NCBI RefSeq assembly: GCF_014212125.1
Contig: NZ_JACJVP010000047.1
Location: 62,001-126,000 of the forward strand
DNA from: Cohnella nanjingensis
Lineage (GTDB): Bacteria; Bacillota; Bacilli; Paenibacillales; Paenibacillaceae
Length of the DNA: 64,000 nucleotides
Direction: 5' to 3'
Shown here: positions 44,687 through 52,066 of the stretch, in pieces
How the letters are laid out: each line of letters starts with the position of its first letter
Numbering within the stretch: the stretch's first letter is position 1
Position numbers and translations under genes: made by a program
Notes under the pieces: generated by a model
Told to the model about the DNA's origin: nothing
Seen by the model: only the letters and a program-made list of their open reading frames with translations
Databases searched by the model: none

Positions 44687-44716
44687 ATCATATATTGCCA
44701 ATATGGCAACTGTCAA
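44687..44716 (-). promoter_or_regulatory. Leftward promoter of the xpf-tail operon
   Basis: On the minus strand TTGACA (44716-44711), 18-base spacer, TATGAT (44692-44687). Operator 2 fills the spacer, so a bound repressor would exclude RNA polymerase. Confidence 0.65.
44695..44709. promoter_or_regulatory. Xre-type operator 2 (inside the leftward promoter)
   Basis: TTGCCA-ATA-TGGCAA, perfect 6+6 palindrome between the -35 and -10 boxes of the leftward promoter. Confidence 0.7.
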
Positions 44717-44744
44717 GAAAAATTTGGATACTCTCTCGATTTAT

Positions 44745-44760
44745 TTTGCCAATACGGAAA
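44745..44760. promoter_or_regulatory. Xre-type operator 3 (overlaps the repressor promoter)
   Basis: TTTGCCAATACGGAAA has one perfect arm and one degenerate arm of the same palindrome. It overlaps the -35 of the rightward promoter, consistent with autoregulation at lower affinity. Confidence 0.5.
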
Positions 44761-44775
44761 ATATTATGCTATAAT
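44746..44775 (+). promoter_or_regulatory. Rightward promoter of the repressor gene
   Basis: TTGCCA (44746-44751), 18 bases, TATAAT (44770-44775) with extended TG upstream (TGCTATAAT), 30 bases before the repressor ATG. Confidence 0.7.
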
Positions 44776-44805
44776 GAAAAGACCCCTTTCGGAAGGAAGA
44801 TCGGT

Positions 44806-45192
44806 ATGACATTGGGCAGACGCCTTCGGGAGAGGCGGGATCAATTCGGCAGGACGCAGCTCGATGCGGCCAGAGCGCTTGGCATCAGCAACGTCCAGCT
44901 GTCGCGCTACGAGTCGGACGACCGCAAGCCGGAGCCGGAGATCCTGAGCCGCTTCGCCGAATACTATAAGACGACTACGGACTATCTGCTCGGCCGCACG
45001 GACGATCCGACGATAGAGGTCAAGCCTTCCTCCGCGTTTGAAGCGTTCATCAGCAATCCCGAGCACGGATTGTTCTTCAAGGATTACCTAGACGCCCCGG
45101 AAGCGCGCAAGGAGGAGATGCTCCGATTCTGGGAGTTTCTCCGCGAGAAGGAGCGCGGACGCAAGCCGTCCGACCGCCAAGGCGAATCATAG
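44806..45192 (+). CDS. Xre-family repressor of the tail locus
   Basis: 128 residues. N-terminal HTH_3 domain: LGRRLRERRDQFGRTQLDAA, then LGISNVQLSRYESDDRKPEP and YYKTTTDYLLGRTDDP, the classical Cro/Xre repressor pattern. The C-terminal 55 residues are acidic/helical with no LexA-type Ser-Lys protease, so it cannot cleave itself; the ImmA-like protease gene downstream is the likely route of inactivation. ATG 44806 has GGAAGGAAG upstream. Divergent from the sigma gene, as xre is in PBSX. Confidence 0.88.
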   Translation: MTLGRRLRERRDQFGRTQLDAARALGISNVQLSRYESDDRKPEPEILSRFAEYYKTTTDYLLGRTDDPTIEVKPSSAFEAFISNPEHGLFFKDYLDAPEARKEEMLRFWEFLREKERGRKPSDRQGES

Positions 45193-45274
45193 CCATACCC
45201 AGCCGTTCGCGCCCGAGAGGGCGTTTCTTTACCGCCGCAAACCGAACATACATTCCCATAAACGAGGTGCTCTG

Positions 45275-45880
45275 ATGCTTCAATACTATCACCCAACCCC
45301 GCTGGAGCAGTGGATCGAGACGCTGTGGACGAAAGCGGGCATCGCGTCCGCTTCCCAATTGACGATCGAAGAGGTAGCCGGCCGCCTGAACGTGTGGGTT
45401 CACTACCTGAACTACTCCAGCCGGGCGTTGGAATGGATGGGGTTGCGCTCGATCCTGATCGACCGGCGGCTCAGCCGGGCGGAGCAGTGGGAGGACTTCC
45501 TCCACGAGTTGTGCCATCTGCTGCGTCATGCCGGCAATCAGACCGTCATGCCGCTGCCGTTCCTCGAGCATCAGGAGGCGGAGGCCAAGCGGTTCGTTCT
45601 GTACGCGTCCATGCCTTATTATCTGATCAAGGAGCTGAAGCTGCCGGATCGGCAAGGGGACGCGATCGAGCTGCTGTCGAGCAGGTTCGGCGTGACGTAT
45701 ACCCTCGCGAGCCAGCGGCTCGAGCAGTTTCAGAGGCGGGCGTTCGAGGCGATTTTGTGGGAAGAAGCCGGGAAAGCGGAGCGCATTCTCCTGCGGAGAA
45801 AAGCAAAGACCGAGGCGGCGAAGTCCCCGAGCGCAGTTGCGGAACGGGAGCCGGAGGAGGCGCTTGCGGGCAACCCCTGA
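45275..45880 (+). CDS. ImmA/IrrE-family metallopeptidase (XkdA-like)
   Basis: 201 residues. Zinc motif HELCH (HExxH, about residues 77-81) with a downstream acidic helix EHQEAEAKRFVLYASMP, typical of ImmA/IrrE proteases such as PBSX XkdA. These cleave the Xre-type repressor after DNA damage or quorum signals. Located 82 bases after the repressor gene on the same strand. A Lys/Glu-rich tail (about 170-201) is not part of the family core. Confidence 0.88.
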   Translation: MLQYYHPTPLEQWIETLWTKAGIASASQLTIEEVAGRLNVWVHYLNYSSRALEWMGLRSILIDRRLSRAEQWEDFLHELCHLLRHAGNQTVMPLPFLEHQEAEAKRFVLYASMPYYLIKELKLPDRQGDAIELLSSRFGVTYTLASQRLEQFQRRAFEAILWEEAGKAERILLRRKAKTEAAKSPSAVAEREPEEALAGNP

Positions 45881-45915
45881 AGGCAGCCGCTTGCGGGCAC
45901 CGAAATCGAAAACCG

Positions 45916-45958
45916 GCGCCGACGGTACTGTATATTAACGAAAAAATGCCGTCGGCGC
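45916..45958 (-). terminator. Hairpin ending the sugar operon (weak terminator)
   Basis: GCGCCGACGG (45916-45925) pairs with CCGTCGGCGC (45949-45958) across a 23-base loop; read on the minus strand it is followed by CGGTTTTCG. It lies downstream of the mutarotase gene. Confidence 0.45.
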
Positions 45959-46058
45959 GATTGCACCACGCCGTCTTGCTTCCTTCCGAATACCGCGAAG
46001 TATCTTCTTGCTGTCATACTTCATTCTGCCGGATTGGTAAGGGTGTCAACCGAAGACG

Positions 46059-46382
46059 TCAATCATGGTGGAACACTTCTTCCATGTTCGCCCACCATTC
46101 ACCTGGTCCGCGCGTGTCGAGCGGTTCTTGGCAAGGTTCGCAATAATCCCACCACTTCTGTGTCGTCGGATCGGCGGCCATTTTCGCCATGTCGGCGTCG
46201 TAGTCGTTCCCGATATACTCGTAATAGCTGAAAAGATAACCGTCTTTGTAATAGATCGAATAGTTTCGGATATGGCACTTGGTGATCATGTCCAGCACGC
46301 CTTGCCATGCGTTCTTATGCAGTTTCTTGTACTCCTCCAGCTTCTCCGGTTTCACTTGGATGACGCTCCCGAAACGCTGTAT
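46059..46382 (-). CDS. rhaM: L-rhamnose/L-fucose mutarotase (RhaM family) with an apparent AUA start
   Basis: 107 residues from the codon ATA at 46382. Interconverts alpha and beta anomers of the sugar before oxidation. Motifs: QRFGSVIQVKPEKLEEYKKL (first strand and helix), IRNYSIYYKDGYLFSYYEYI, DPTTQKWWDYCEPCQEPL and a final EEVFH, as in PF05336. Family members begin MQRFGxVI, and GAGGGGG lies exactly 8 bases before the ATA, so this looks like an ATG changed to ATA. The first standard start is GTG at 46355, which would remove the first beta strand. Last gene of the leftward operon, 13 bases after the lactonase. Confidence 0.82.
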   Translation of the reverse strand: MQRFGSVIQVKPEKLEEYKKLHKNAWQGVLDMITKCHIRNYSIYYKDGYLFSYYEYIGNDYDADMAKMAADPTTQKWWDYCEPCQEPLDTRGPGEWWANMEEVFHHD

Positions 46383-46395
46383 GGCGCTCGCCCCC

Positions 46396-47226
46396 TCAGA
46401 GTCGGTAAAATTCCACGGCCGTGCCGCCTAGAATCGCGTCGATTTCTTCGCGGGTACGTCCCTCGAGCAGTGCGTTCGTTTCCCGCCACACCGAAGCATA
46501 GTCTCCGTTCAGGATCGCGACGGGCCAGTCGCTGCCGAACATGAGGCGGGACGCGCCGAAGACCTCGATGGCGTAATCCGTGTATCGTTGCAGTTCCGCC
46601 GCCGACCAATTTTCCGATGCCGCCGTATTCAGTCCGGAGATCTTCGCGTACACGTTCGGAGAAGCCGCTGCCGCCGCCAGCTGTCCGGCCCACGGCTCCC
46701 AGCCCCGGTCCTTGATCGGCGGTTTTGCCAGATGGTCGATGACCATGCGCAGATTCGGGACCTTCTCGGCGAGAGTGGGGATATGCTTCAAATGGTTAGG
46801 AAATACGGCGACAACGTCGAAGGACATATTGAACTGCGCAAGCACCTTCAGTCCTTCGATAACTTCCGGACGTATGACCCAGTCCGGATCCGACTCTTCG
46901 TGAATCAGATGGCGGACGCCTTTCAAATAAGGATTTTTCGCGTAGAGTTCCAATTTGCGGAAAACCTCGTCCGGACGGTCGAGCGGCACCCAACCGACCA
47001 CGCCTCCGACCCACTCGTACGCTTCAGCCGTTTTCAGCATGTAATCCGTGTCCTCGAAGGCGTTCGCCGCCTGCACGATCACCGTTTTGTCCATGCCGGC
47101 ACTTCTCAGCTGCGGCTCCAGTTCCGGCGCTTCGAACGTACGGAAGATCGGTCCGTACGCCGGGATGAGCCAGGGATAGCTCAGCTTCTCCAGGTTCCAG
47201 AAATGCTGATGGGCGTCGACTCTCAT
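46396..47226 (-). CDS. Sugar lactonase, amidohydrolase 2 family (L-fuconolactonase-like)
   Basis: 276 residues. Metal-binding VDAHQHFW at the N-terminus, IDHLAKPP in the middle and FGSDWPVA near residue 232 define the COG3618 group that hydrolyses L-fucono-1,5-lactone or L-rhamnono-lactone to the acid. It lies between dehydratase and mutarotase genes, which supports this role. Confidence 0.85.
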   Translation of the reverse strand: MRVDAHQHFWNLEKLSYPWLIPAYGPIFRTFEAPELEPQLRSAGMDKTVIVQAANAFEDTDYMLKTAEAYEWVGGVVGWVPLDRPDEVFRKLELYAKNPYLKGVRHLIHEESDPDWVIRPEVIEGLKVLAQFNMSFDVVAVFPNHLKHIPTLAEKVPNLRMVIDHLAKPPIKDRGWEPWAGQLAAAAASPNVYAKISGLNTAASENWSAAELQRYTDYAIEVFGASRLMFGSDWPVAILNGDYASVWRETNALLEGRTREEIDAILGGTAVEFYRL

Positions 47227-47249
47227 CCTTTTGACGACCTCCTCCCCTT

Positions 47250-48347
47250 TTATCTAACCCTGTATTCAGCAAAAAGCTCCGGTATGATCTCGGTCGATGC
47301 CCCCGGCATTTCCGGCAGCACATACTGTCCATCTCTCACCGTAACCGGTTCCACAAAAATGTGCCGAATCCAAGGAATATACTCGAGCATAATGGCATTT
47401 TGCGTTGACGCGACGAGATGCTGATGAATTTGTCCCATATCTCCAACGTGCGGGCAAATCGGAATATCGTAAGACGCGGCCAATCCGGCGACTTGCAGCC
47501 ATTCCGTTATTCCCCCCACGCGGGTAACGTCGACCTGGCAATATTCCACAGCGCCATGATGAATATAATCCCTGAAAGCATACTTATTGTACACATGTTC
47601 GCCCAGAGCGATCGGGACGTTCAACTCGTCGGCGAGTTTTTTGTGGCCCATGATATCGTCGGGGTTCAGCGGTTCTTCCAGCCAGAACAAATCGAACTCT
47701 TCCAGCTTCTTGCCCCATGTCATGGCCGTGTTGATGTTCCACTGCTGATTGACATCGATCATGAAAATCACGTTGTCGCCAATGGCCTTGCGGACCGCTT
47801 TGCAGCGATCGTAATCTTCGCGGGGATCCGGTTTGCCGACTTTGATTTTAACGCCTTTGAAGCCGGATTCGATGATCTCCGTTACGTCTTTTAACAAGCG
47901 CTCTTTCGACCAATTGAGCCAACCGCCGTTCGTATTATAAGCTTCGATTCGTTTGGACTTCGCCCCTCCGAGATACTGCCACAGCGGTTTATTCGAAGCC
48001 TTCGCCATAATGTCCCATAGCGCGATGTCGACCGCCGCCAGCGCCATGTGCGTTATGCCGGATCGACCGATCCAGTGCATCTTGCCGAAGCGCATCTCGT
48101 CCCACAGCTGTTTCACCATGAACGGATCCTTGCCGATCAGCAACGGCGCGTAGTATTTATCGATCGTATCCGCGATCATATCATCGCCATGCGCGCAAGT
48201 TCCCGTATAGCCATAACCGACGAATCCTTCGTCCGTGTAGATACGTACTCCCGCCAGTCCCCAATGCGTGGCGACGTTAATGGCATCGGTAATGGGGGGC
48301 GTAATCGGCACATGCAAGACAAAGCTTTCTGCTTTTGTGATTTTCAT
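47250..48347 (-). CDS. Mandelate racemase/enolase-superfamily sugar-acid dehydratase
   Basis: 365 residues from ATG 48347 (GGGAG 9 bases upstream). Catalytic and metal residues visible: GVKIKVGKP (KxK base), FMIDVNQQW (first Asp ligand), WLEEPL (Glu ligand), ALGEHVY (third ligand) and the His in ICPHVGDMG. It should turn the aldonate made by the lactonase into the 2-keto-3-deoxy acid. The exact substrate (L-fuconate, L-rhamnonate or another) cannot be told from motifs. Confidence 0.87.
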   Translation of the reverse strand: MKITKAESFVLHVPITPPITDAINVATHWGLAGVRIYTDEGFVGYGYTGTCAHGDDMIADTIDKYYAPLLIGKDPFMVKQLWDEMRFGKMHWIGRSGITHMALAAVDIALWDIMAKASNKPLWQYLGGAKSKRIEAYNTNGGWLNWSKERLLKDVTEIIESGFKGVKIKVGKPDPREDYDRCKAVRKAIGDNVIFMIDVNQQWNINTAMTWGKKLEEFDLFWLEEPLNPDDIMGHKKLADELNVPIALGEHVYNKYAFRDYIHHGAVEYCQVDVTRVGGITEWLQVAGLAASYDIPICPHVGDMGQIHQHLVASTQNAIMLEYIPWIRHIFVEPVTVRDGQYVLPEMPGASTEIIPELFAEYRVR

Positions 48348-48383
48348 CCTCAAACTCTCCCTTAGCGTGCAGTATGAAATCGA

Positions 48384-49145
48384 TCAATAACCGAGCGAAG
48401 CGCCGCCGTCGACGGGAAGAACGACGCCGGTTACGAAACCGGACGTTTCGCCGGCCAAGAAAAGAACGGCTTGCGCCACTTCCTCCGAAGTCGCCGGCCT
48501 CCCGAGCGCGTGCATGTCATTCAAATCTTGTACGGTCTTGGCCGGATCATCCTGCTCCCTAATCCATTGTTTCAGCAACGGCGTCGAGACGCCGGCAGGA
48601 CAAATACTGTTCACGCGTACGCCAAAGGGCGCATAATCCAACGCCAACGACTTCGTAATCGCGTTCATTCCGCCTTTGGTAGCCGCGTATACCGGGTTCA
48701 TCTTTTGACCGATCAAACCGTTCAGAGAAGACATGTTTACGATGGATCCTCGCGTTTCCTTCAATTTCGCGATCGAATGCTTGACCATCAGAAACACGCT
48801 TTTTAAATTCACATTGAAAATGCGATCCCATTCCTCCTCCTCGAACTCTTCCAAATATTTAGGCATGATTACGGCTGCGTTATTGACCACGATATCGATT
48901 TGTCCGAAGCGTCTCACCGTTTCTTGAATGAGCAACCGAACTTCTTCTTCTCGCGATACATCCGTTTTCACGGCAATCGCGTTGTATCCTTCGGACTTCA
49001 AATGATCGGCAACGCCGGAAGCCTCTTTCCCGTTCTGGTCGGCAATAACCACGTTTGCCCCTTGCGAGGCAAATAAACGCACGATGGATTCGCCAATGCC
49101 CGACGAGCCGCCGGTTACGATCGCCGTTTTTCCGGACAAAACCAT
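48384..49145 (-). CDS. Short-chain dehydrogenase/reductase (sugar pathway)
   Basis: 253 residues. Cofactor motif TGGSSGIGES, then NNAAV, Ser in NMSSLNG, and YAATKGG (YxxxK), C-terminal FVTGVVLPVDGGASLGY. In the non-phosphorylative route one SDR oxidises the sugar to the lactone and another oxidises the 2-keto-3-deoxy acid at C4; this gene, next to the dehydratase, could be either. Acidic residue after the second strand (VVIADQNG) suggests NAD preference. Confidence 0.85.
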   Translation of the reverse strand: MVLSGKTAIVTGGSSGIGESIVRLFASQGANVVIADQNGKEASGVADHLKSEGYNAIAVKTDVSREEEVRLLIQETVRRFGQIDIVVNNAAVIMPKYLEEFEEEEWDRIFNVNLKSVFLMVKHSIAKLKETRGSIVNMSSLNGLIGQKMNPVYAATKGGMNAITKSLALDYAPFGVRVNSICPAGVSTPLLKQWIREQDDPAKTVQDLNDMHALGRPATSEEVAQAVLFLAGETSGFVTGVVLPVDGGASLGY

Positions 49146-49200
49146 TCTTTTCCCCCCTCAGAGCAACGTATCGTATACGATACATCCCAAGATCGCTTGT

Positions 49201-50088
49201 TCAAAGAACGACCTCGTCCTCAGCCACGAACGTATTAACCAAACGGCCGAGCTTTTCGATTTCGATGACGACTTCGTCTCCCGGCTTCAAATAAATCTGC
49301 CGTTCCGGCGAATAGCCGAGAACGACGCCTTCCGGCGTTCCCGTAAGAATGACGTCCCCGGGAAGCAAGGTCATATGCTGCGACACGTAACTTACAATTT
49401 CATCTACCGGAAAAATCATATCCGAAGTATTCGAGCTTTGGCGCACTTCTCCATTCACGATCGACCGGATGGCCAGATCGTTCGGGTTGCCCACTTCATC
49501 AGCTGTCACTAGATACGGTCCAAGCGGACTGAATCCATCGCAGCTTTTGCCGAGCAGCCATTGCTGCGTCCTCATTTGCAAATCCCGTGCAGACAGATCG
49601 TTGACGCAGGCATAACCGAATACATGCTCCAAAGCCCGTTCCTTGGGTACATACTTCGCGGCCTTGCCGATAACGACCGCCAGTTCCGCTTCGTAGTCCA
49701 ACTTCTGCGTGACTTTCGGAATTGCAATCGGCTTCCTATGCCCGGTAAGCGTATTATTGAATTTGCTGAACAGGATCGGAAACGCCGGAATCGGCGCGTT
49801 CGTCTCCTCGGCATGTTTGCGGTAATTGAGACCGATGCAGATGATTTTTTGCGGCTGAGTTACGCATGGTCCCCAATCCATGGCGGCTTCGTCCAGCAGG
49901 TTCGCCGAAGCGTTCGAACCCGCCGCGTCGGCGGCGATACGTCTCAGTTCTTCCAGCCGGCTCGTGCCGCCGGCAATGACCTCCATGATGCCGCCTGAGA
50001 ATCCGGAGGCCGTCACATCCAGGATCCCCCCGTCGACTTTCATGCCGAGCGATTCGCGGCCGTTCCGGTTAAACGTGACAAGTTTCAT
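49201..50088 (-). CDS. FAH-family 2,4-diketo-3-deoxy-sugar-acid hydrolase
   Basis: 295 residues from ATG 50088, which has GGGAGG 7 bases upstream. FAH motifs: IGLNYRKHAEETN, metal-binding LDYEAELAVVIG (ExE) and LTGTPEGVVLGYSPERQIYL near the end. Relatives split 2,4-diketo-3-deoxy-L-fuconate or -rhamnonate into pyruvate and L-lactate, the last step of the pathway encoded here. Confidence 0.87.
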   Translation of the reverse strand: MKLVTFNRNGRESLGMKVDGGILDVTASGFSGGIMEVIAGGTSRLEELRRIAADAAGSNASANLLDEAAMDWGPCVTQPQKIICIGLNYRKHAEETNAPIPAFPILFSKFNNTLTGHRKPIAIPKVTQKLDYEAELAVVIGKAAKYVPKERALEHVFGYACVNDLSARDLQMRTQQWLLGKSCDGFSPLGPYLVTADEVGNPNDLAIRSIVNGEVRQSSNTSDMIFPVDEIVSYVSQHMTLLPGDVILTGTPEGVVLGYSPERQIYLKPGDEVVIEIEKLGRLVNTFVAEDEVVL

Positions 50089-50107
50089 TTCCATTCCTCC
50101 CATGGGT

Positions 50108-50881
50108 TCAGGCGTTCTTGCCGAACGTTACGCCGCCATCAATATAAACCGGACTGCCCATCATGAACTTGGAATCGTCGGAAGCCAGGAACAGCGCGGC
50201 TGCCGCCACGTCCTCAGGCAACCCTAATTGTTCGCTCAACTGGCGTTTCTTCAGCGATTCGATAGCCGCTTCGTTGTCCGCGTATGAGGTTTTAAGATAA
50301 TTCTCGACGAATGGCGTTAGGATCGTTCCCGGAAGCAAAGCGTTGATGCGGATGTTAAAGGAGGCGTAATCTACCTGCATGGATTTTGTCAGCGCCAGCA
50401 CGGCGCCTTTCGACGCAGCGTAGGAGGCGCGCCGGGCCAACCCGATTTCCGCCACGCAAGAGGACATATTGATGATGCTTCCGCTTCGTTGCTTCATCAT
50501 GTGAGGCAGCACATATTTACTCGGAAGATAGACCCCTCGGACATTGACATTCATGATTCGATCCCAATCCGAAGGATGGATTTCATGCAAAGCGCCGACG
50601 CCGCTGATTCCCGCATTGTTGAACAATACATCGATGCGGCCGAATTGCGCGATCGAATCCGCGACAAGTTTCTCGACCGAATCCGGATTGGTCACGTCTC
50701 CCGGAATGCAAACGGCAACGCCTCCGCCCGCGCGAATTTCGCTTGCCGTTTCTTCCCCTTTCTCGATCGAAATATCGTTGACGACGACGCTTGCGCCTTC
50801 CTTTGCGAATAAAAGCGCGGAGCTTTTGCCGATACCGGATCCGGAGCCCGTAATCACCGTTACTTTGTTTTTCAATCTCAT
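50108..50881 (-). CDS. Short-chain dehydrogenase/reductase (first gene of the sugar operon)
   Basis: 257 residues. TGSGSGIGKS, NNAGI, INMSSCVAEI and YAASKGA (catalytic YxxxK), end MGSPVYIDGGVTFGKNA. Probably L-fucose/L-rhamnose 1-dehydrogenase or the 4-dehydrogenase of the keto-deoxy acid. Its promoter region holds a long palindrome (50896-50919). Confidence 0.85.
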   Translation of the reverse strand: MRLKNKVTVITGSGSGIGKSSALLFAKEGASVVVNDISIEKGEETASEIRAGGGVAVCIPGDVTNPDSVEKLVADSIAQFGRIDVLFNNAGISGVGALHEIHPSDWDRIMNVNVRGVYLPSKYVLPHMMKQRSGSIINMSSCVAEIGLARRASYAASKGAVLALTKSMQVDYASFNIRINALLPGTILTPFVENYLKTSYADNEAAIESLKKRQLSEQLGLPEDVAAAALFLASDDSKFMMGSPVYIDGGVTFGKNA

Positions 50882-50895
50882 CGGCGCATCACCTC

Positions 50896-50919
50896 TTTGG
50901 TTTATTATATAAAACCAAA
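50896..50919. promoter_or_regulatory. Operator-like palindrome over the -10 of the sugar operon
   Basis: TTTGGTTT (50896-50903), 8-base A+T centre, AAACCAAA (50912-50919). The centre contains TATAAT on the minus strand (50909-50904), a good -10. A further half site ATAAACCAA lies near 50949-50957. The IclR regulator encoded next door is the obvious candidate to bind. Confidence 0.5.
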
Positions 50920-51090
50920 TTTATTATAATGAACTTATTAAGTCCAATATAAACCAACCAACTTCTTTCCGCAATGCTATCTCGTCAATCATAAAATGAC
51001 GGAATGCTCAGAAAATGATACTGCGAACCGAGTGATCATGCGGCGAGTTTGTTGTATAGGTTGACGATGCAGGTGGATTGCAACACGCAG

Positions 51091-51113
51091 AAAAAACGCG
51101 CCCCAAGGAGCGC
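51091..51113 (-). terminator. Intrinsic terminator of the IclR gene
   Basis: On the minus strand GCGCTC-CTTG-GGGCGC (one G-T pair) followed by GTTTTTT; it starts about 45 bases after the regulator stop. Confidence 0.65.
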
Positions 51114-51158
51114 CCGTTGGCAAGCTAATCATCGAACGAACGGCTGACTTTCGGTCTT

Positions 51159-51920
51159 TCACAGGCCATTTTCGGGGTTCAAGCTCAGTTTGTCCGCCAA
51201 TTGCCGGATTTCCCGCAGCGCGTCTTCCCTTTTTTCCTCCCACATATGCGAAGGCATCGAGCAGCTCACCGCCGCGATCACCCTTCCGGTTTCATCGCGA
51301 ACCGGCGAAGCCACGCAGCAAAATCCGAGTATCGATTCCTGCAGGTCGTAAGCGAACTTTTGCCGCTTGATTTCCTGTAAGGATGCCCAAAGCAATCCCC
51401 TGTCCGAAATGGTATTGGGTGTTAATGGGGTTAACATCCCGGTCGGGAACCGCTCATTTAATTCAACCACGTCCAGTTCGGACAGCATGACTTTACCAAG
51501 CGCGGTCGCGTGAGCGGGAATTCGCATGCCCGGCTCCGAAACGAGGCGGATGGGGGAAACGGCTTCTTCCTTGGCCAGATATAGCACTTGGTCCCCCTCC
51601 AATTTGCCTAGCTGTACCGTTAATCGAATCCTTTCCACCACCGGTCTTGCTTCTTTGGCAAACTGGTCGATCAAACTGAACTTTTTGAAAAACGCGTTTC
51701 CGAAAGAAGCCATGGCCGATCCCAAAGAATAGGTGCCATCCTTTTCGGATACGGCCCAGTGCAGCGATTCCATCGTATGCAGCAATGAAAACATGGAGCT
51801 TTTGTGGATTCCGGTCTCTTTGGATAAATCGATCAAACGAAGTTTTCCCGGTTGATCCGCGATGAGCCGAAGAACGGCATTCGCTTTGTCCAAGGCTGGA
51901 ACCCAATACTTCTTTTCCAA
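51159..51920 (-). CDS. IclR-family transcriptional regulator
   Basis: 253 residues from TTG 51920 (AGGAGG, 9-base spacing; an ATG seven bases upstream opens a different, non-homologous frame). N-terminal winged helix (ALDKANAVLRLIADQPGKLR, LSKETGIHKSSMFSLLHTME) and C-terminal effector domain with RIPAHATALGKVMLSELD and FCCVASPVRDETGRVIAAVS, textbook IclR. Likely senses a pathway intermediate and represses the sugar operon. It has its own terminator. Confidence 0.9.
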   Translation of the reverse strand: MEKKYWVPALDKANAVLRLIADQPGKLRLIDLSKETGIHKSSMFSLLHTMESLHWAVSEKDGTYSLGSAMASFGNAFFKKFSLIDQFAKEARPVVERIRLTVQLGKLEGDQVLYLAKEEAVSPIRLVSEPGMRIPAHATALGKVMLSELDVVELNERFPTGMLTPLTPNTISDRGLLWASLQEIKRQKFAYDLQESILGFCCVASPVRDETGRVIAAVSCSMPSHMWEEKREDALREIRQLADKLSLNPENGL

Positions 51921-52018
51921 GTTTCATATCCTCCTAGCGAAAAAAGTTTTGTATAGCAAACCTTATTTCACTAAGAGTAACAAATGATAAAATGGCCGTC
52001 TACAGGATTGAACAAAAT

Positions 52019-52034
52019 ACTTCCTGCAAGAAGT
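52019..52034 (-). terminator. Weak hairpin after the response regulator gene
   Basis: ACTTC (52019-52023)/GAAGT (52030-52034) with loop CTGCAA, followed on the minus strand by ATTTTG. Confidence 0.4.
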
Positions 52035-52066
52035 AAAAATGAGAAACCCAGGTGCTCCCCAACCTC

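Noticed and set aside
44500..44709. Upstream extension of the Xpf-like gene
   Set aside because: Would place coding sequence over the promoter, operators and SOS box; GGAGGAG supports the ATG at 44499.
28331..45880. Complete prophage
   Set aside because: No integrase, replication, packaging, portal or capsid gene and no att-like direct repeats noticed at the borders; tail, lysis and switch genes only.
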